Of a stretch of 33,025 nucleotides of DNA, positions 1 to 8,890 are shown in pieces; the first letter of the stretch is position 1, and each line of letters opens with the position of its first letter. The notes below the pieces were generated by a model. It was given only the letters and a program-made list of their open reading frames with translations, was not told the DNA's origin and did no database searches. The stretch comes from Desulfobacteraceae bacterium. Lineage in GTDB: Bacteria > Desulfobacterota > Desulfobacteria > Desulfobacterales > UBA2174. The stretch lies in contig JAQVTF010000018.1 in NCBI GenBank assembly GCA_028700185.1, forward strand, positions 1 through 33,025, given 5' to 3'. The position numbers and the translations under genes are program-made.

Positions 1-638
1 ATGATGTACATCAGGCCGGGCACGCCGATGAAGCCGCCTACGGCAATGGTGGCGGCCAGCATGCCGGTGGCCAGTCCCACCGGAACGGTAAACCACAGCG
101 AGATGCGCACCTTGGCGGTTTTGAAGGCGATCATCGGCCAAAGCTCGATCTTTTGCAGGGCCCGGGCGATGCGGGTCGCTTGCGGCGCGGTGGCGGGGGC
201 GGCAGTGCTTTTGATCACATCCCGCAGGATGAATCCGCCGACACTGACCAGCACGGCGACGAAGGCCAGACTGACGTAGAGGTTGGAGCCGGCCTGGCCC
301 CACCTGTCCAGAATCAGCTTTTGGACATGAATGCCGATCTGGACCCCGATTTCCGCCGACGCCCCCAGGATCAGCCCCAGCTTGACGTCCACCTGGCCGT
401 AGCGGGCGCGCTTTATCGATCCCACCAGGGCCTTGGGAAACTTGTGGCACATGTTGCTGGCCACCGCCACGGTGCCCGGCACCCCGAGGCTCATCATGCC
501 GGGGGTGAGGACGAAGGCCCCGCCGGAACCGATGAAGCCGCTGACCAGTCCGCCGACAAAGCCGACACCGAACAAGAAAAGGACCGAGATGAGGTTGAGG
601 TCGATGAACTGAATGATTTCGCTTCCCGTCGCGTGCAT
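1..638 (-). CDS. TauE/SafE-family sulfite exporter-like permease (3' end beyond window)
   Basis: About 212 codons are visible, reading from ATG 638 toward base 1 with no stop, so the C-terminal part lies outside the window. The N-terminus is followed by a Gly-rich hydrophobic helix (FGVGFVGGLVSGFIGSGG, residues ~23-40) typical of the first repeat of TauE/SafE permeases; a second repeat starts near residue 185 with a similar hydrophobic run ending in VGGFIGVPG (~200-208). Family members are inner-membrane exporters of sulfite, sulfoacetate or other small organic anions; the exact substrate cannot be read here. The start has a strong Shine-Dalgarno AAAGGAG 6 nt upstream. It lies 52 nt downstream of the Usp/small-membrane-protein gene on the same strand, so it is probably part of that operon and under the sigma-54-type promoter at ~1585. 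In a sulfate-reducing relative, sulfite or thiolate export would fit, but that is inference. Confidence 0.85.
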   Translation of the reverse strand, partial: MHATGSEIIQFIDLNLISVLFLFGVGFVGGLVSGFIGSGGAFVLTPGMMSLGVPGTVAVASNMCHKFPKALVGSIKRARYGQVDVKLGLILGASAEIGVQIGIHVQKLILDRWGQAGSNLYVSLAFVAVLVSVGGFILRDVIKSTAAPATAPQATRIARALQKIELWPMIAFKTAKVRISLWFTVPVGLATGMLAATIAVGGFIGVPGLMYI

Positions 639-690
639 GTGTTCTCCTTTCCAACCCAAATTCGTGTCTTTGCCCAATTTTCCCGCAGGA

Positions 691-999
691 TCAGACGCTC
701 AAGCGCGCCCGGGGCCGCGTGTCCTTGCGTTTGACCGGTTTGACCGCCTTCGGCTGCACCCCGGTGCGTTTGGAGGCTTCGATGCCCAGGGCCGACCAGA
801 AGTAGCTGGTGAAATTGCCGTGAATGTAGGAAAACAGGAACACCGTGGCCACCGGAACGAGGGCGTAGAACTTGCCCCGGGTGGCCAAAGACATCAGCGG
901 GTCGGCAAAGTAGAAGACCGCCGCGTAGATCGCCGCCGCGGCCGCGCCGAAGACGAAGGTTTTCTGAACGTTTTTTTTCCGCGATACGTTTTCTGCCAT
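691..999 (-). CDS. Small two-helix membrane protein (internal start within the Usp frame)
   Basis: This 102-residue product starts at an in-frame ATG (999) preceded by a very strong Shine-Dalgarno, GGAGGAG, about 6 nt upstream. It has a basic N-terminus (MAENVSRKKNVQK), a hydrophobic segment at ~15-31 (FVFGAAAAAIYAAVFYF), a second at ~45-57 (YALVPVATVFLFS), then an amphipathic stretch with YIHGNFTSYFWSALGIEASKR and a very basic tail (KPVKRKDTRPRAR). No domain is recognised. The Shine-Dalgarno and self-contained layout argue that it is made as a separate protein, even though the upstream Usp-like frame runs into it unbroken. It sits directly before the TauE/SafE permease, which suggests an accessory subunit, but no function is known to me. 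Confidence 0.6.
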   Translation of the reverse strand: MAENVSRKKNVQKTFVFGAAAAAIYAAVFYFADPLMSLATRGKFYALVPVATVFLFSYIHGNFTSYFWSALGIEASKRTGVQPKAVKPVKRKDTRPRARLSV

Positions 1000-1542
1000 C
1001 TGTTCTCCTCCTCTGGGTGAATGAACATTGAAAAATTTCAAAGCGGCGCGGCCGATGCCGTGTCGCCGGGCAAGCGATAGAGTGGATGAAGGGCAAAGGC
1101 GTCCGGTCTCCACCACCGCGGCGAAGACCGGCACGGAAACCAGGGATCTCACTTCCCTCAGGGCGATGTCGGGTTCCAGGATGACGAACGCGATGCCGCG
1201 GCTGGCGGCGATGAGGTCGGCCACGGTTCGGGCCACCTTGCCCGGGGCGATGACGATCTGGGCGTGAACACCCCGCCGCCGGGCCTGTTCCATCAACAGG
1301 GCGCCGTTGATCCGTGCCTTGACGATGAACGCCGGCCGACAGGCAGGGGGGGCCGTATTCCGGGGAAGCGGGTCCGTGTACAAGGCGATGAGGTCCAGAC
1401 CAAGACGCTGGGCGATTTTCAGCACGGCGGAGAACACCTCGGCCGTGAGGCCTCCGGTGCGCGATACCACCAGGATGCGCTTGCGGATCTGGGGCATCGG
1501 CCATCGGTCCGGGGGGACGGGGCGGGCCGCGACGGCCTCCAT
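691..1542 (-). CDS. UspA-like domain continuing in frame into a small two-helix membrane protein
   Basis: The first ~165 codons read as a Rossmann-type universal stress protein domain: a beta strand (KRILVVS), a helix (AEVFSAVLKIAQRLG), a second strand (LIALYTD) and a later VKARINGALLMEQARRRGV segment. The canonical C-terminal GxxGxxxxxxxxG(S/T) ATP-binding motif is not evident, so nucleotide binding is doubtful. Without any stop codon the frame continues into a ~100-residue membrane protein (listed separately from ATG 999). Start choice is uncertain: in-frame ATGs lie at 1563, 1542 and 1500. The sigma-54-type promoter would start RNA near 1567, making 1563 essentially leaderless, so 1542 is preferred; 1500 lies immediately before the first conserved strand. 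Followed by the TauE-like permease on the same strand. Whether the product is a true fusion or two proteins is unresolved. Confidence 0.65.
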   Translation of the reverse strand: MEAVAARPVPPDRWPMPQIRKRILVVSRTGGLTAEVFSAVLKIAQRLGLDLIALYTDPLPRNTAPPACRPAFIVKARINGALLMEQARRRGVHAQIVIAPGKVARTVADLIAASRGIAFVILEPDIALREVRSLVSVPVFAAVVETGRLCPSSTLSLARRHGIGRAALKFFNVHSPRGGEQMAENVSRKKNVQKTFVFGAAAAAIYAAVFYFADPLMSLATRGKFYALVPVATVFLFSYIHGNFTSYFWSALGIEASKRTGVQPKAVKPVKRKDTRPRARLSV

Positions 1543-1576
1543 GGCATGAAATTGGCTTTCCATGGCCGCCAACTTT

Positions 1577-1592
1577 AGCAACGGATGTGCCA
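1577..1592 (-). promoter_or_regulatory. Sigma-54 (-24/-12) promoter for the usp-tauE operon
   Basis: On the minus strand the sequence is TGGCACATCCGTTGCT. It carries TGGCAC (-24) and TTGCT (-12) with exactly 10 nt between the invariant GG and GC, matching the consensus TGGCAC-N5-TTGCW at every defined base. A transcript would begin near 1567, just upstream of the Usp-like start codons. Sigma-54 promoters need an NtrC-type activator, and one is encoded at 3889-5253. Confidence 0.7.
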
Positions 1593-1596
1593 GTGA

Positions 1597-1625
1597 TATA
1601 TAGTGCTATAAAATCTAATAGTTAA
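1597..1625 (-). promoter_or_regulatory. Possible sigma-70-like promoter upstream of the sigma-54 site
   Basis: On the minus strand TTAACT (1625-1620) and TATATA (1602-1597) are separated by 17 nt. Each hexamer matches about 4 of 6 consensus bases. It lies immediately upstream of the sigma-54 element, so the A+T-rich run could equally be the flexible upstream region common at sigma-54 promoters. Confidence 0.3.
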
Positions 1626-1654
1626 CGTTTCATGGAGATGATTTCGGGCCCGAT

Positions 1655-1677
1655 AGGCGTTACAATTTGCAACGCTT
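1655..1677. promoter_or_regulatory. Inverted repeat 1, candidate activator (UAS) site
   Basis: GCGTT (1657-1661), 9-nt spacer ending TTGC, then AACGC (1671-1675). The outer A1655/T1677 also pair. It is one of three similar sites between the sigma-54 promoter and the receiver-Lon gene, and its centre is about 85 nt upstream of the -12 GC. Confidence 0.45.
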
Positions 1678-1744
1678 GATGGCGGCGTGGCACCGGCTAA
1701 TCGGGGAACGCCGAAATTTCAGGAAGTTCCCAGAGGATAACGGA

Positions 1745-1763
1745 CTGTTTCAGATTGCAACAG
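1745..1763. promoter_or_regulatory. Inverted repeat 2, candidate activator (UAS) site
   Basis: CTGTT (1745-1749), 9-nt spacer ending TTGC, then AACAG (1759-1763): perfect 5-bp arms with the same spacer length and the same TTGC before the right arm as site 1. Confidence 0.45.
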
Positions 1764-1775
1764 CTACGGTGGGTC

Positions 1776-1794
1776 GTGCTTCATTTTGCAGCGC
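1776..1794. promoter_or_regulatory. Inverted repeat 3, candidate activator (UAS) site
   Basis: GTGCT (1776-1780), 9-nt spacer ending TTGC, then AGCGC (1790-1794). Four of five arm positions are complementary and the fifth is a T/G pair. Its centre is 31 nt (about three helical turns) from that of site 2. Confidence 0.4.
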
Positions 1795-1822
1795 TGATAA
1801 CGAATCGCAGGGACGCTCATTT

Positions 1823-1852
1823 TTGACAAAATTGAACCTTTCGGTTTAGGAT
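1823..1852 (+). promoter_or_regulatory. Sigma-70-like promoter for the receiver-Lon gene
   Basis: A perfect TTGACA (1823-1828) is followed after 18 nt by TAGGAT (1847-1852, 4 of 6 matches to TATAAT). The predicted start lies about 30 nt before ATG 1890, which is preceded by AAGAGGA (1872-1878). No competing -24/-12 element was seen on this strand. Confidence 0.45.
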
Positions 1853-1889
1853 AACTCAAAATTCAAGCCTCAAGAGGACGGGCGAGACC

Positions 1890-3888
1890 ATGCTATTTAA
1901 ACGAACCGCGGATGAAGTCGAAGAGAACAAGCCGCTGGCCGACCTGAAGATCCGCATTGAACATGCCAACCTGCCCGACGCGGCCCGGGAGACGGCCAAC
2001 CGGGAATTCGGAGCGCTGGAAAAGATGGATTCCGCCCAGGCCGAGTATCCCATCGGGCTGGCTTATCTGGAGTATATTCTCAGCTTGCCCTGGAACCGTT
2101 TCACCGAAGATCACTCGGACATCGGCCGGGTCCGGCAGGTGCTGGATCGGCGCCATTACGGTCTGGCCCAGGTCAAGGAACGGGTCGTGGAGTATCTGGC
2201 GGCCAAAACCCTGCGCCGTCTCAAGCCGCGGCGGGTGCTGGTGGTGGACGACGAGGAGATCGCCCGGGCCAACCTGGAGCATGTTTTTTCCAAGGAAGGC
2301 TACCAGGTGGAGACGGCCGCCGACGGCATCGAAGCCATGGAACGCCTCCGGCGGACCCCGGCGGATATCGTGATCAGCGATTTGAAGATGAGCCGGATGG
2401 ACGGGCTGCAGCTCCTCGGTCAGATCCGCGAAGATGTGCCGGAGACCGAAGTGGTGCTGGTCACCGGTTACGGCACGGTGGATTGCGCCGTGACGGCCCT
2501 GCGCCAGGGAGCGGCCCATTACCTGTGCAAACCGGTGGACATTGCCGAGTTGAAAAAAACGGTGCGTGAAATCCTGGACCGCAAGCGCAGTATTCAGATC
2601 AGCCGGGGGCCGGTGTTGTGCTTCAGCGGGCCGCCGGGGACGGGAAAAACTTCAGTGGGTCGCGCCGTGGCCGAGGCCTTGGGCCGCAAGTTCGTCCGCT
2701 TTTCGGTGGCCGGCCTCCATGACGAAGCAGAGATCCGGGGCCACCGGCGCACTTACGTGGGGGCCATGCCCGGGCGCATCACCAAGGAACTCCAGCGCCT
2801 CGAGGTGCTGAACCCGGTGTTCATGCTCGACGAAATGGACAAGATCGGTCAGGATTTCCGCGGGGATCCCGCCTCGGTGTTCCTCGAGGTGCTCGACCCG
2901 GAGCAGAACAGCCGTTTTCTCGACCACTATCTCGATATTCCCCTGGACCTGAGCCGGGCGATGTTCATCGCCACGGCCAACGACATCGGCCGCCTGCCGG
3001 GCCCTTTGTTGGACCGGATGGAAGTGATCGCCTTCCCCGCCTACACCGAGCGTGAGAAGCGGCACATCGCCCGGCGCTACATTGTGCCGGGCCAGTTGGC
3101 GGAAAACGGCCTGGACCCGGCGGCGGTGCGCTTCAGTGACGAGGCGCTGATCCGTATCATTGAGGACTATACCCGGGAGGCGGGGCTGCGCAACCTGGAG
3201 CGCGAGATCGCAGGGGTCTGCCGCAAACTGGCCCGCATGACCCTGGAAGCCGGCAACCGGATGGCACCGGTGACGGTGGATGCCGATACCGTGACCGGTC
3301 TGCTGGGGCCACGCAGGTTCAGCCGGGAAGCGGCCGAAAGCGGCAGCCGCATCGGTGTGACCACTGGATTGGTCTGGACGGAATTCGGCGGAGAGCTGAT
3401 CTTCGTGGAGACGGCGCGCATGAAGGGCACCGGCCGGCTGATGCTCACCGGGTCTCTGGGCGACATCCTGCGCGAATCGGCCCAGACGGCCCTGAGCTAT
3501 ATCCGTGGCAATGCCGCGACGCTGGGGGTGGATCCGGATTTCTTCGGTGCCAGCGACATCCACATCCACTTTCCCGCCGGGGCCGTTTCCAAGGACGGCC
3601 CCTCGGCCGGGGTGACGGTGGCCTTGGCGTTGATTTCGCTGCTCACCGATCGACCGGCACGTAGCGACGTGGCCATGAGCGGGGAGTTGAGTCTCAGCGG
3701 CCGGATTCTGCCGGTGAGCGGGCTGCGGGAAAAGTGCCTGGCGGCCCGCCGGGCCGGGGTTCGGACGGTGATCCTGCCGGCGCGCAACCGCGCCGAGATC
3801 GAGACCTTGGCGCCGGATGTCACCGAACACCTGGAGATCACGCTGGCCGGAGAACTTGCCGAGTTGATTCCCCTCGTGCTGATGCCGG

Positions 3889-3917
<29 letters not shown>
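1890..3917 (+). CDS. Lon-type (S16) ATP-dependent protease with an inserted response-regulator receiver domain
   Basis: This 675-residue protein aligns by eye with Lon from the helical linker onward, but the N-terminal PUA-like substrate domain is absent. Residues ~15-105 match the Lon helical region (YLEYILSLPWN, HYGLAQVKERVVEYLA). Instead of the short loop that normally leads to the AAA+ module, residues ~114-230 form a complete receiver domain: acidic pair D120/D121, phospho-acceptor D164, T192 and K214. The AAA+ module follows with Walker A GPPGTGKT (247-254), Walker B FMLDEMDK (311-318), sensor-1 N364 and sensor-2 R434 (EAGLRNLER). The protease domain retains the catalytic dyad S572 (KDGPSAG) and K615 (GLREK), so it should be an active, cytoplasmic, ATP-driven protease. 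Inference: phosphorylation of D164 gates unfolding or proteolysis. A candidate kinase lies at 5237-6700. Its 3' end overlaps the convergent NtrC-type gene by 29 bp. Substrates are unknown. Confidence 0.93.
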
Positions 3918-5236
<1,319 letters not shown>

Positions 5237-5253
<17 letters not shown>

Positions 5254-6700
5254 TCTCCGTGCCGGTGGCGGCGTCCAGGGGCAGACGAATGACGAAGACG
5301 GCGCCTTGCCCGGGCTCGCTTTCCACGGCGATGCCGCCGCGGTGCTGCTTGATGATCCCGTAGGCGACGGCCAGTCCCAGGCCGGTGCCCTGGTTGTCGC
5401 TCTTGGTGGTAAAAAAGGGGTCAAAGATCCGGCCGCGGGCCTCGGCGGGAATGCCGGGCCCGGTGTCCTGCACCGTGATGACCACCTGGCGCGTCGCTTC
5501 ATCGACGGCAGCCTTCAGGGTGATGCGCCCCGGTCGGGAACCGATGGCCTGGACGGAGTTGAGGAGCAGGTTGAGCAGCACTTCCTGAAACCGCTGGACA
5601 TCCACCTGTACCTTGAGATCCGGCGGGATGTCAGTGTGCACCACCACCTCGGCCGGCACCTGGGCGGCCACCAGGGTCAAGGCCCGCTTGGCGATGACCG
5701 CCAGCTCGATCCAGCGGGTGGAAAAAACCTTGGTCCGTGAAAATTCCAGCAAGCCCTTGACGATGTCCCGCGCCCGGATCGTCTCCTGGTCGATGTTGTC
5801 CAGCATCTTACGCATGAACGGCGGATCGCAGGAATCCAGTTCATCGATGGCAATCTGGCACGAGGTCCAGATATTGTTCAGGGGGTTGTTGAGCTGGTGG
5901 GCCACCCCGGCGGCCATGGTGCCTAAGGAAGAGAGCTTCTGGGCCTGGATCATCTGGGCCTCATGGCGTTGGAGTTCCTCCACCATGTGGTTGAAGGCCT
6001 CCATCAGCTGGCGCATTTCGATTTCGCTGGCCTGGACGGGAATTTTTTCGAAACGGCCGCCGGCGATGTGTTCCGTGGTGCGGCGAAGGAGGTGCAGCAG
6101 CTTGAAAAATTTGCGGAAGGCAAGAAAGGGGAGCACCGCGCCGAGCGCCAGCGCCGCGGCGAAGACCGCGATTAACTGGACCCGCAGGGTCTCGAGGATG
6201 TGCCGGATCATGCTGCGCTCGAAGGCCACTTCCTGCTCGGCCAAATCGAGCATCCGCTGGCCCAGTTCACGAACGTCTTCCAGCAGCAGGGTCGAACGTT
6301 GGTAGTTGTCCTCGATGGCGTTGGCATCGGCGATGTCCTCCATCCGATCCCGATAGGCCCGTACCGCATTCTGCAGGTCACTGAGCAGGGGTTGGCTGCG
6401 CAGGGTCAAGCCCCGCTGGCCGATGCTTTCCACCAGATCCAGGGCTTTGGCCATGTAGCGCCGGTTCTCTTCGAGGTCTTCCCGTTTTTGATAGAGGAGA
6501 TAATTTTTCTCGTACCGTCGGATCTCCAGGATGACCCAGTTGAGGTTATCCGCCAGCTCCACCACTTCGAGTTTGCGGCCGACGGTTTCCAGGTCGTCGA
6601 AGGACACCTTGCCCACGGCCCCCAAAGCGATGCCGTAGCTGATCAATATCAGGATGATTTTCTGCTTCAGGCTCACGGAACGCCAGTTGATGTTCGCCAT
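5237..6700 (-). CDS. Membrane-bound sensor histidine kinase (HAMP-HisKA-HATPase)
   Basis: 487 residues. A transmembrane helix at ~13-31 and another at ~175-194 flank a ~140-residue, helix-rich, charged extracytoplasmic sensor region with no recognised ligand motif, perhaps a four-helix bundle. A HAMP linker follows (~195-247). The HisKA phospho-acceptor is H268 in [10 protein letters not shown], with Gln where the next residue is usually Glu. The ATPase domain has the N box around N381, G1 DTGPGI (412-417), F box FDPFFTTK (426-433) and G2 GTGLGL (438-443), so it looks catalytically complete. ATG 6700 has AAGGAAG about 9 nt upstream. It overlaps the response regulator gene downstream and is the obvious phospho-donor for it. 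It may also phosphorylate the receiver domain in the neighbouring Lon-type protease (inference). Confidence 0.94.
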
Positions 6701-6857
6701 GGCAGCGTCTTCCTTGCGGCTGATGGCCCCTGCTTCTCACAAGAGGGCAGGGCGAGCGGAATCTCAAAAAAATAGAAACACTTGCGGCATCAGCATGCCA
6801 CAGCGCCCCGTGGATGGCAAGGCGACCGATGGAACCGTCTGGTATCGTCCATCTTTT

Positions 6858-7673
6858 CTACAACGGCGGTGACAAGGAAGCGTCTTCCCGGTCGTTGGCG
6901 ATGCCAAAGAGCCGGCAGGTGTTGTCCCAGATCACCGGCGCCAGGGTTTCCGGCGCCTCTTGACGCACTTCGGCCACCTTGAACAGGACGGTGCGCACGA
7001 AGGCCGGCTCGTTGCGTCGGTGTCGATTGCGCTCGGGGGTGGGGGTGAGGTAGGGCGCGTCGGTTTCCACCAGGAGCCGGTCGATGGGAATTTGAGGCAC
7101 CATGGCGCGCAGGTCCCGGCCGCGAGCGGCGAGGGTCACGATTCCGGTGATGCCGATGTAAAACCCCATTTCAAGGTATTGGTACAGCTCCGGGGCGATG
7201 CCGGAGAAGCAGTGGACCACGCCGCGGCGGCCGATCCAGTGGTGGGCGCGCAACAACTCCAGCAGCCGGCCGCCGCTGTCCCGTTCATGCAGGATGATGG
7301 GCAGGTTCAATTCGCTGGCGATTTCCAACTGGCGCACGAACCAGCGCTCCTGGTCGGCCCGGGGGGAATGCATGCGGTTGAAGTCCAGGCCGATCTCTCC
7401 CCAGGCCCGCACCTTGGGGCTGGCGGTGAGGGCCTTGATTCGCGCCAGCATCGATTCGCTGCATGCGGCCGTGTCATGGGGATGAACCCCCACCGAGGCC
7501 CAGCACCCTTCGCATTGCTCAGCCAGGGCCACCGCCCGGCGACCGCACGCCTCGTCGATGCCGACAATCATGGCGGCACGCACCTCGTTTTCGCTCATGC
7601 GGGCCAATACCTGCGGCAGGTCGTCGGCGAAGGCATCATCATTCAGGTGGCAGTGACTGTCGAAAATCTTCAT
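6858..7673 (-). CDS. tatD: TatD-family metal-dependent deoxyribonuclease
   Basis: 271 residues, the usual TatD length. Visible metal-site motifs in order: SHCHL with H7 and H9, GEIGLDF with E93, ILHERD with H129, VVHCFSG with H154, and ETDAPYLTP with D205. This is the complete set for the amidohydrolase-fold two-metal nuclease. Characterised members degrade DNA from 3' ends and act in DNA repair or quality control; physiological roles vary. ATG 7673 begins directly with the first conserved strand (MKIFDSHCHL). The gene is transcribed divergently from nfnA, with 236 nt between the two starts, and ends 157 nt before the histidine kinase start on the same strand. The link to the kinase operon is only positional. 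Confidence 0.93.
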   Translation of the reverse strand: MKIFDSHCHLNDDAFADDLPQVLARMSENEVRAAMIVGIDEACGRRAVALAEQCEGCWASVGVHPHDTAACSESMLARIKALTASPKVRAWGEIGLDFNRMHSPRADQERWFVRQLEIASELNLPIILHERDSGGRLLELLRAHHWIGRRGVVHCFSGIAPELYQYLEMGFYIGITGIVTLAARGRDLRAMVPQIPIDRLLVETDAPYLTPTPERNRHRRNEPAFVRTVLFKVAEVRQEAPETLAPVIWDNTCRLFGIANDREDASLSPPL

Positions 7674-7909
7674 GTCGTGAAAATTTAATGGCTGAGGCCG
7701 GTTTAAAAATATGGATTCAAGACCTGAAACGGGCACCTTCAAACAGGGTCCTCGCCTACCACAGCTTGTGTTCAAAAAGCAAATTCAGTATAGGATTTAC
7801 CCTTGATTTAATAATGGGTATATGCTTGTTTGGTCGACGTGAAAATTTCTTCGATACCTGGCGCAAAAGCCGGGGCGACTGTTTCGGCGTACCTTGTACG
7901 GAGGTGGCT

Positions 7910-8746
7910 ATGTTCAAAATTGTCAGACGAGAAGAGATGTCCCAGGGCAACGTGGTTCTCAATGAAATCGAGGCGCCCAAGATCGCGGCCAAAGCCAAGC
8001 CCGGTCAATTCGTCATCCTGAAAGCCAACGAGGAAGGCGAACGGATTCCCCTGACCATGGCCGACACCGATCCGGCCAAGGGCACCATCACCATCATCTA
8101 CATGGTGGTGGGAAAGTCCACCGCACTGTTCAAATCCCTCAAGGTGGGCGAAGGGTTTCAGGATGTGATCGGTCCCCTGGGTAAACCGACCCACGTCGAG
8201 AAGGTGGGCACGGTGGTGTGCGTCGGCGGGGGAACCGGCGTGGCGGTGCTCTATCCCATCACCCGGGCCATGAAGAAGGCGGGCAACCGCGTGGTGGCCA
8301 TCATCGGCGCGCGCAACAAGGACCTGCTGATCATGGAAGATCTGATGCGCGAGGCCAGCAATGAGCTCATCGTCTGCACCGACGACGGGTCCTACGGCCA
8401 TCACGGTTTCGTCACCGACAAGCTCAAGGAAGTCATTGAGCGTGAAAAGGTCGACCAAGCCGTCTGTATCGGCCCGGTGCCCATGATGAAGTTCTGCTCC
8501 AAGCTGACCAAGGAATACAACGTACCCACGCTGGTAAGCCTCAACCCCATCATGGTGGACGGCACCGGCATGTGCGGCGGCTGTCGGGTCACGGTGGGCG
8601 GCAAGACCAAGTTCGGCTGTGTGGACGGTCCCGAATTCGACGGTCACCAGGTGGACTACGACGAACTGATGATGCGGCTCCAGGCCTACTGCGAGGATGA
8701 GAAACGCTGCTACGAGCATTACTGCACGCTTCACGACGCCAAATAA
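7910..8746 (+). CDS. nfnA: NfnA: small (FAD/[2Fe-2S]) subunit of NADH-dependent ferredoxin:NADP+ oxidoreductase
   Basis: 278 residues, related to dihydroorotate dehydrogenase electron-transfer subunits. The N-terminal FAD-binding barrel contains RIPLTM (45-50). The NAD-binding half begins with VVCVGGGTGVA (102-112). The C-terminal [2Fe-2S] site has C222, C225 and C237 (MCGGCRV...FGCVDG), with D217 just ahead as a candidate non-Cys ligand. With NfnB it forms the electron-bifurcating transhydrogenase that couples NADH and reduced ferredoxin oxidation to NADPH formation. The same fold serves as the beta subunit of sulfide dehydrogenases, so the name rests on pairing with the downstream GltA-like gene. 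The ATG has GGAGGT five nt upstream, one of the strongest ribosome sites in the window. The downstream partner starts 144 nt later. Confidence 0.9.
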   Translation: MFKIVRREEMSQGNVVLNEIEAPKIAAKAKPGQFVILKANEEGERIPLTMADTDPAKGTITIIYMVVGKSTALFKSLKVGEGFQDVIGPLGKPTHVEKVGTVVCVGGGTGVAVLYPITRAMKKAGNRVVAIIGARNKDLLIMEDLMREASNELIVCTDDGSYGHHGFVTDKLKEVIEREKVDQAVCIGPVPMMKFCSKLTKEYNVPTLVSLNPIMVDGTGMCGGCRVTVGGKTKFGCVDGPEFDGHQVDYDELMMRLQAYCEDEKRCYEHYCTLHDAK

Positions 8747-8791
8747 ACCGGTGCCCGTCAGCCGCCCGGGGCTTCAACAGGCTGAAATAAA

Positions 8792-8814
8792 CAGTTTTGA
8801 TCCGCTCAAAACTG
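8792..8814 (+). other. Perfect 9-bp hairpin between nfnA and nfnB
   Basis: CAGTTTTGA (8792-8800), 5-nt loop, TCAAAACTG (8806-8814). The stem is A+T-rich and is not followed by a T tract, so it is not a typical terminator. It lies 46 nt after the nfnA stop and 77 nt before the nfnB start and could act in mRNA processing or as a protein site. Confidence 0.5.
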
Positions 8815-8890
8815 ATCATTTTCCAGATGCATCCGTTCTATCGTCAATACCGATTCAAGGGGCGTATCGCGTCCAACGGGGAGGAAAAGG

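Noticed and set aside
1667-1849. 60-codon open frame between the two divergent units
   Set aside because: No ribosome site or homology; the stretch is better explained by inverted repeats and promoters.
2652-3830. 392-codon antisense frame under the receiver-Lon gene
   Set aside because: Shadow of the protease frame; no motif of its own.
7674-7909. Riboswitch or leader peptide upstream of nfnA
   Set aside because: Only a 4-bp pairing around the ribosome site (ACCT/AGGT) and no known aptamer pattern were seen.
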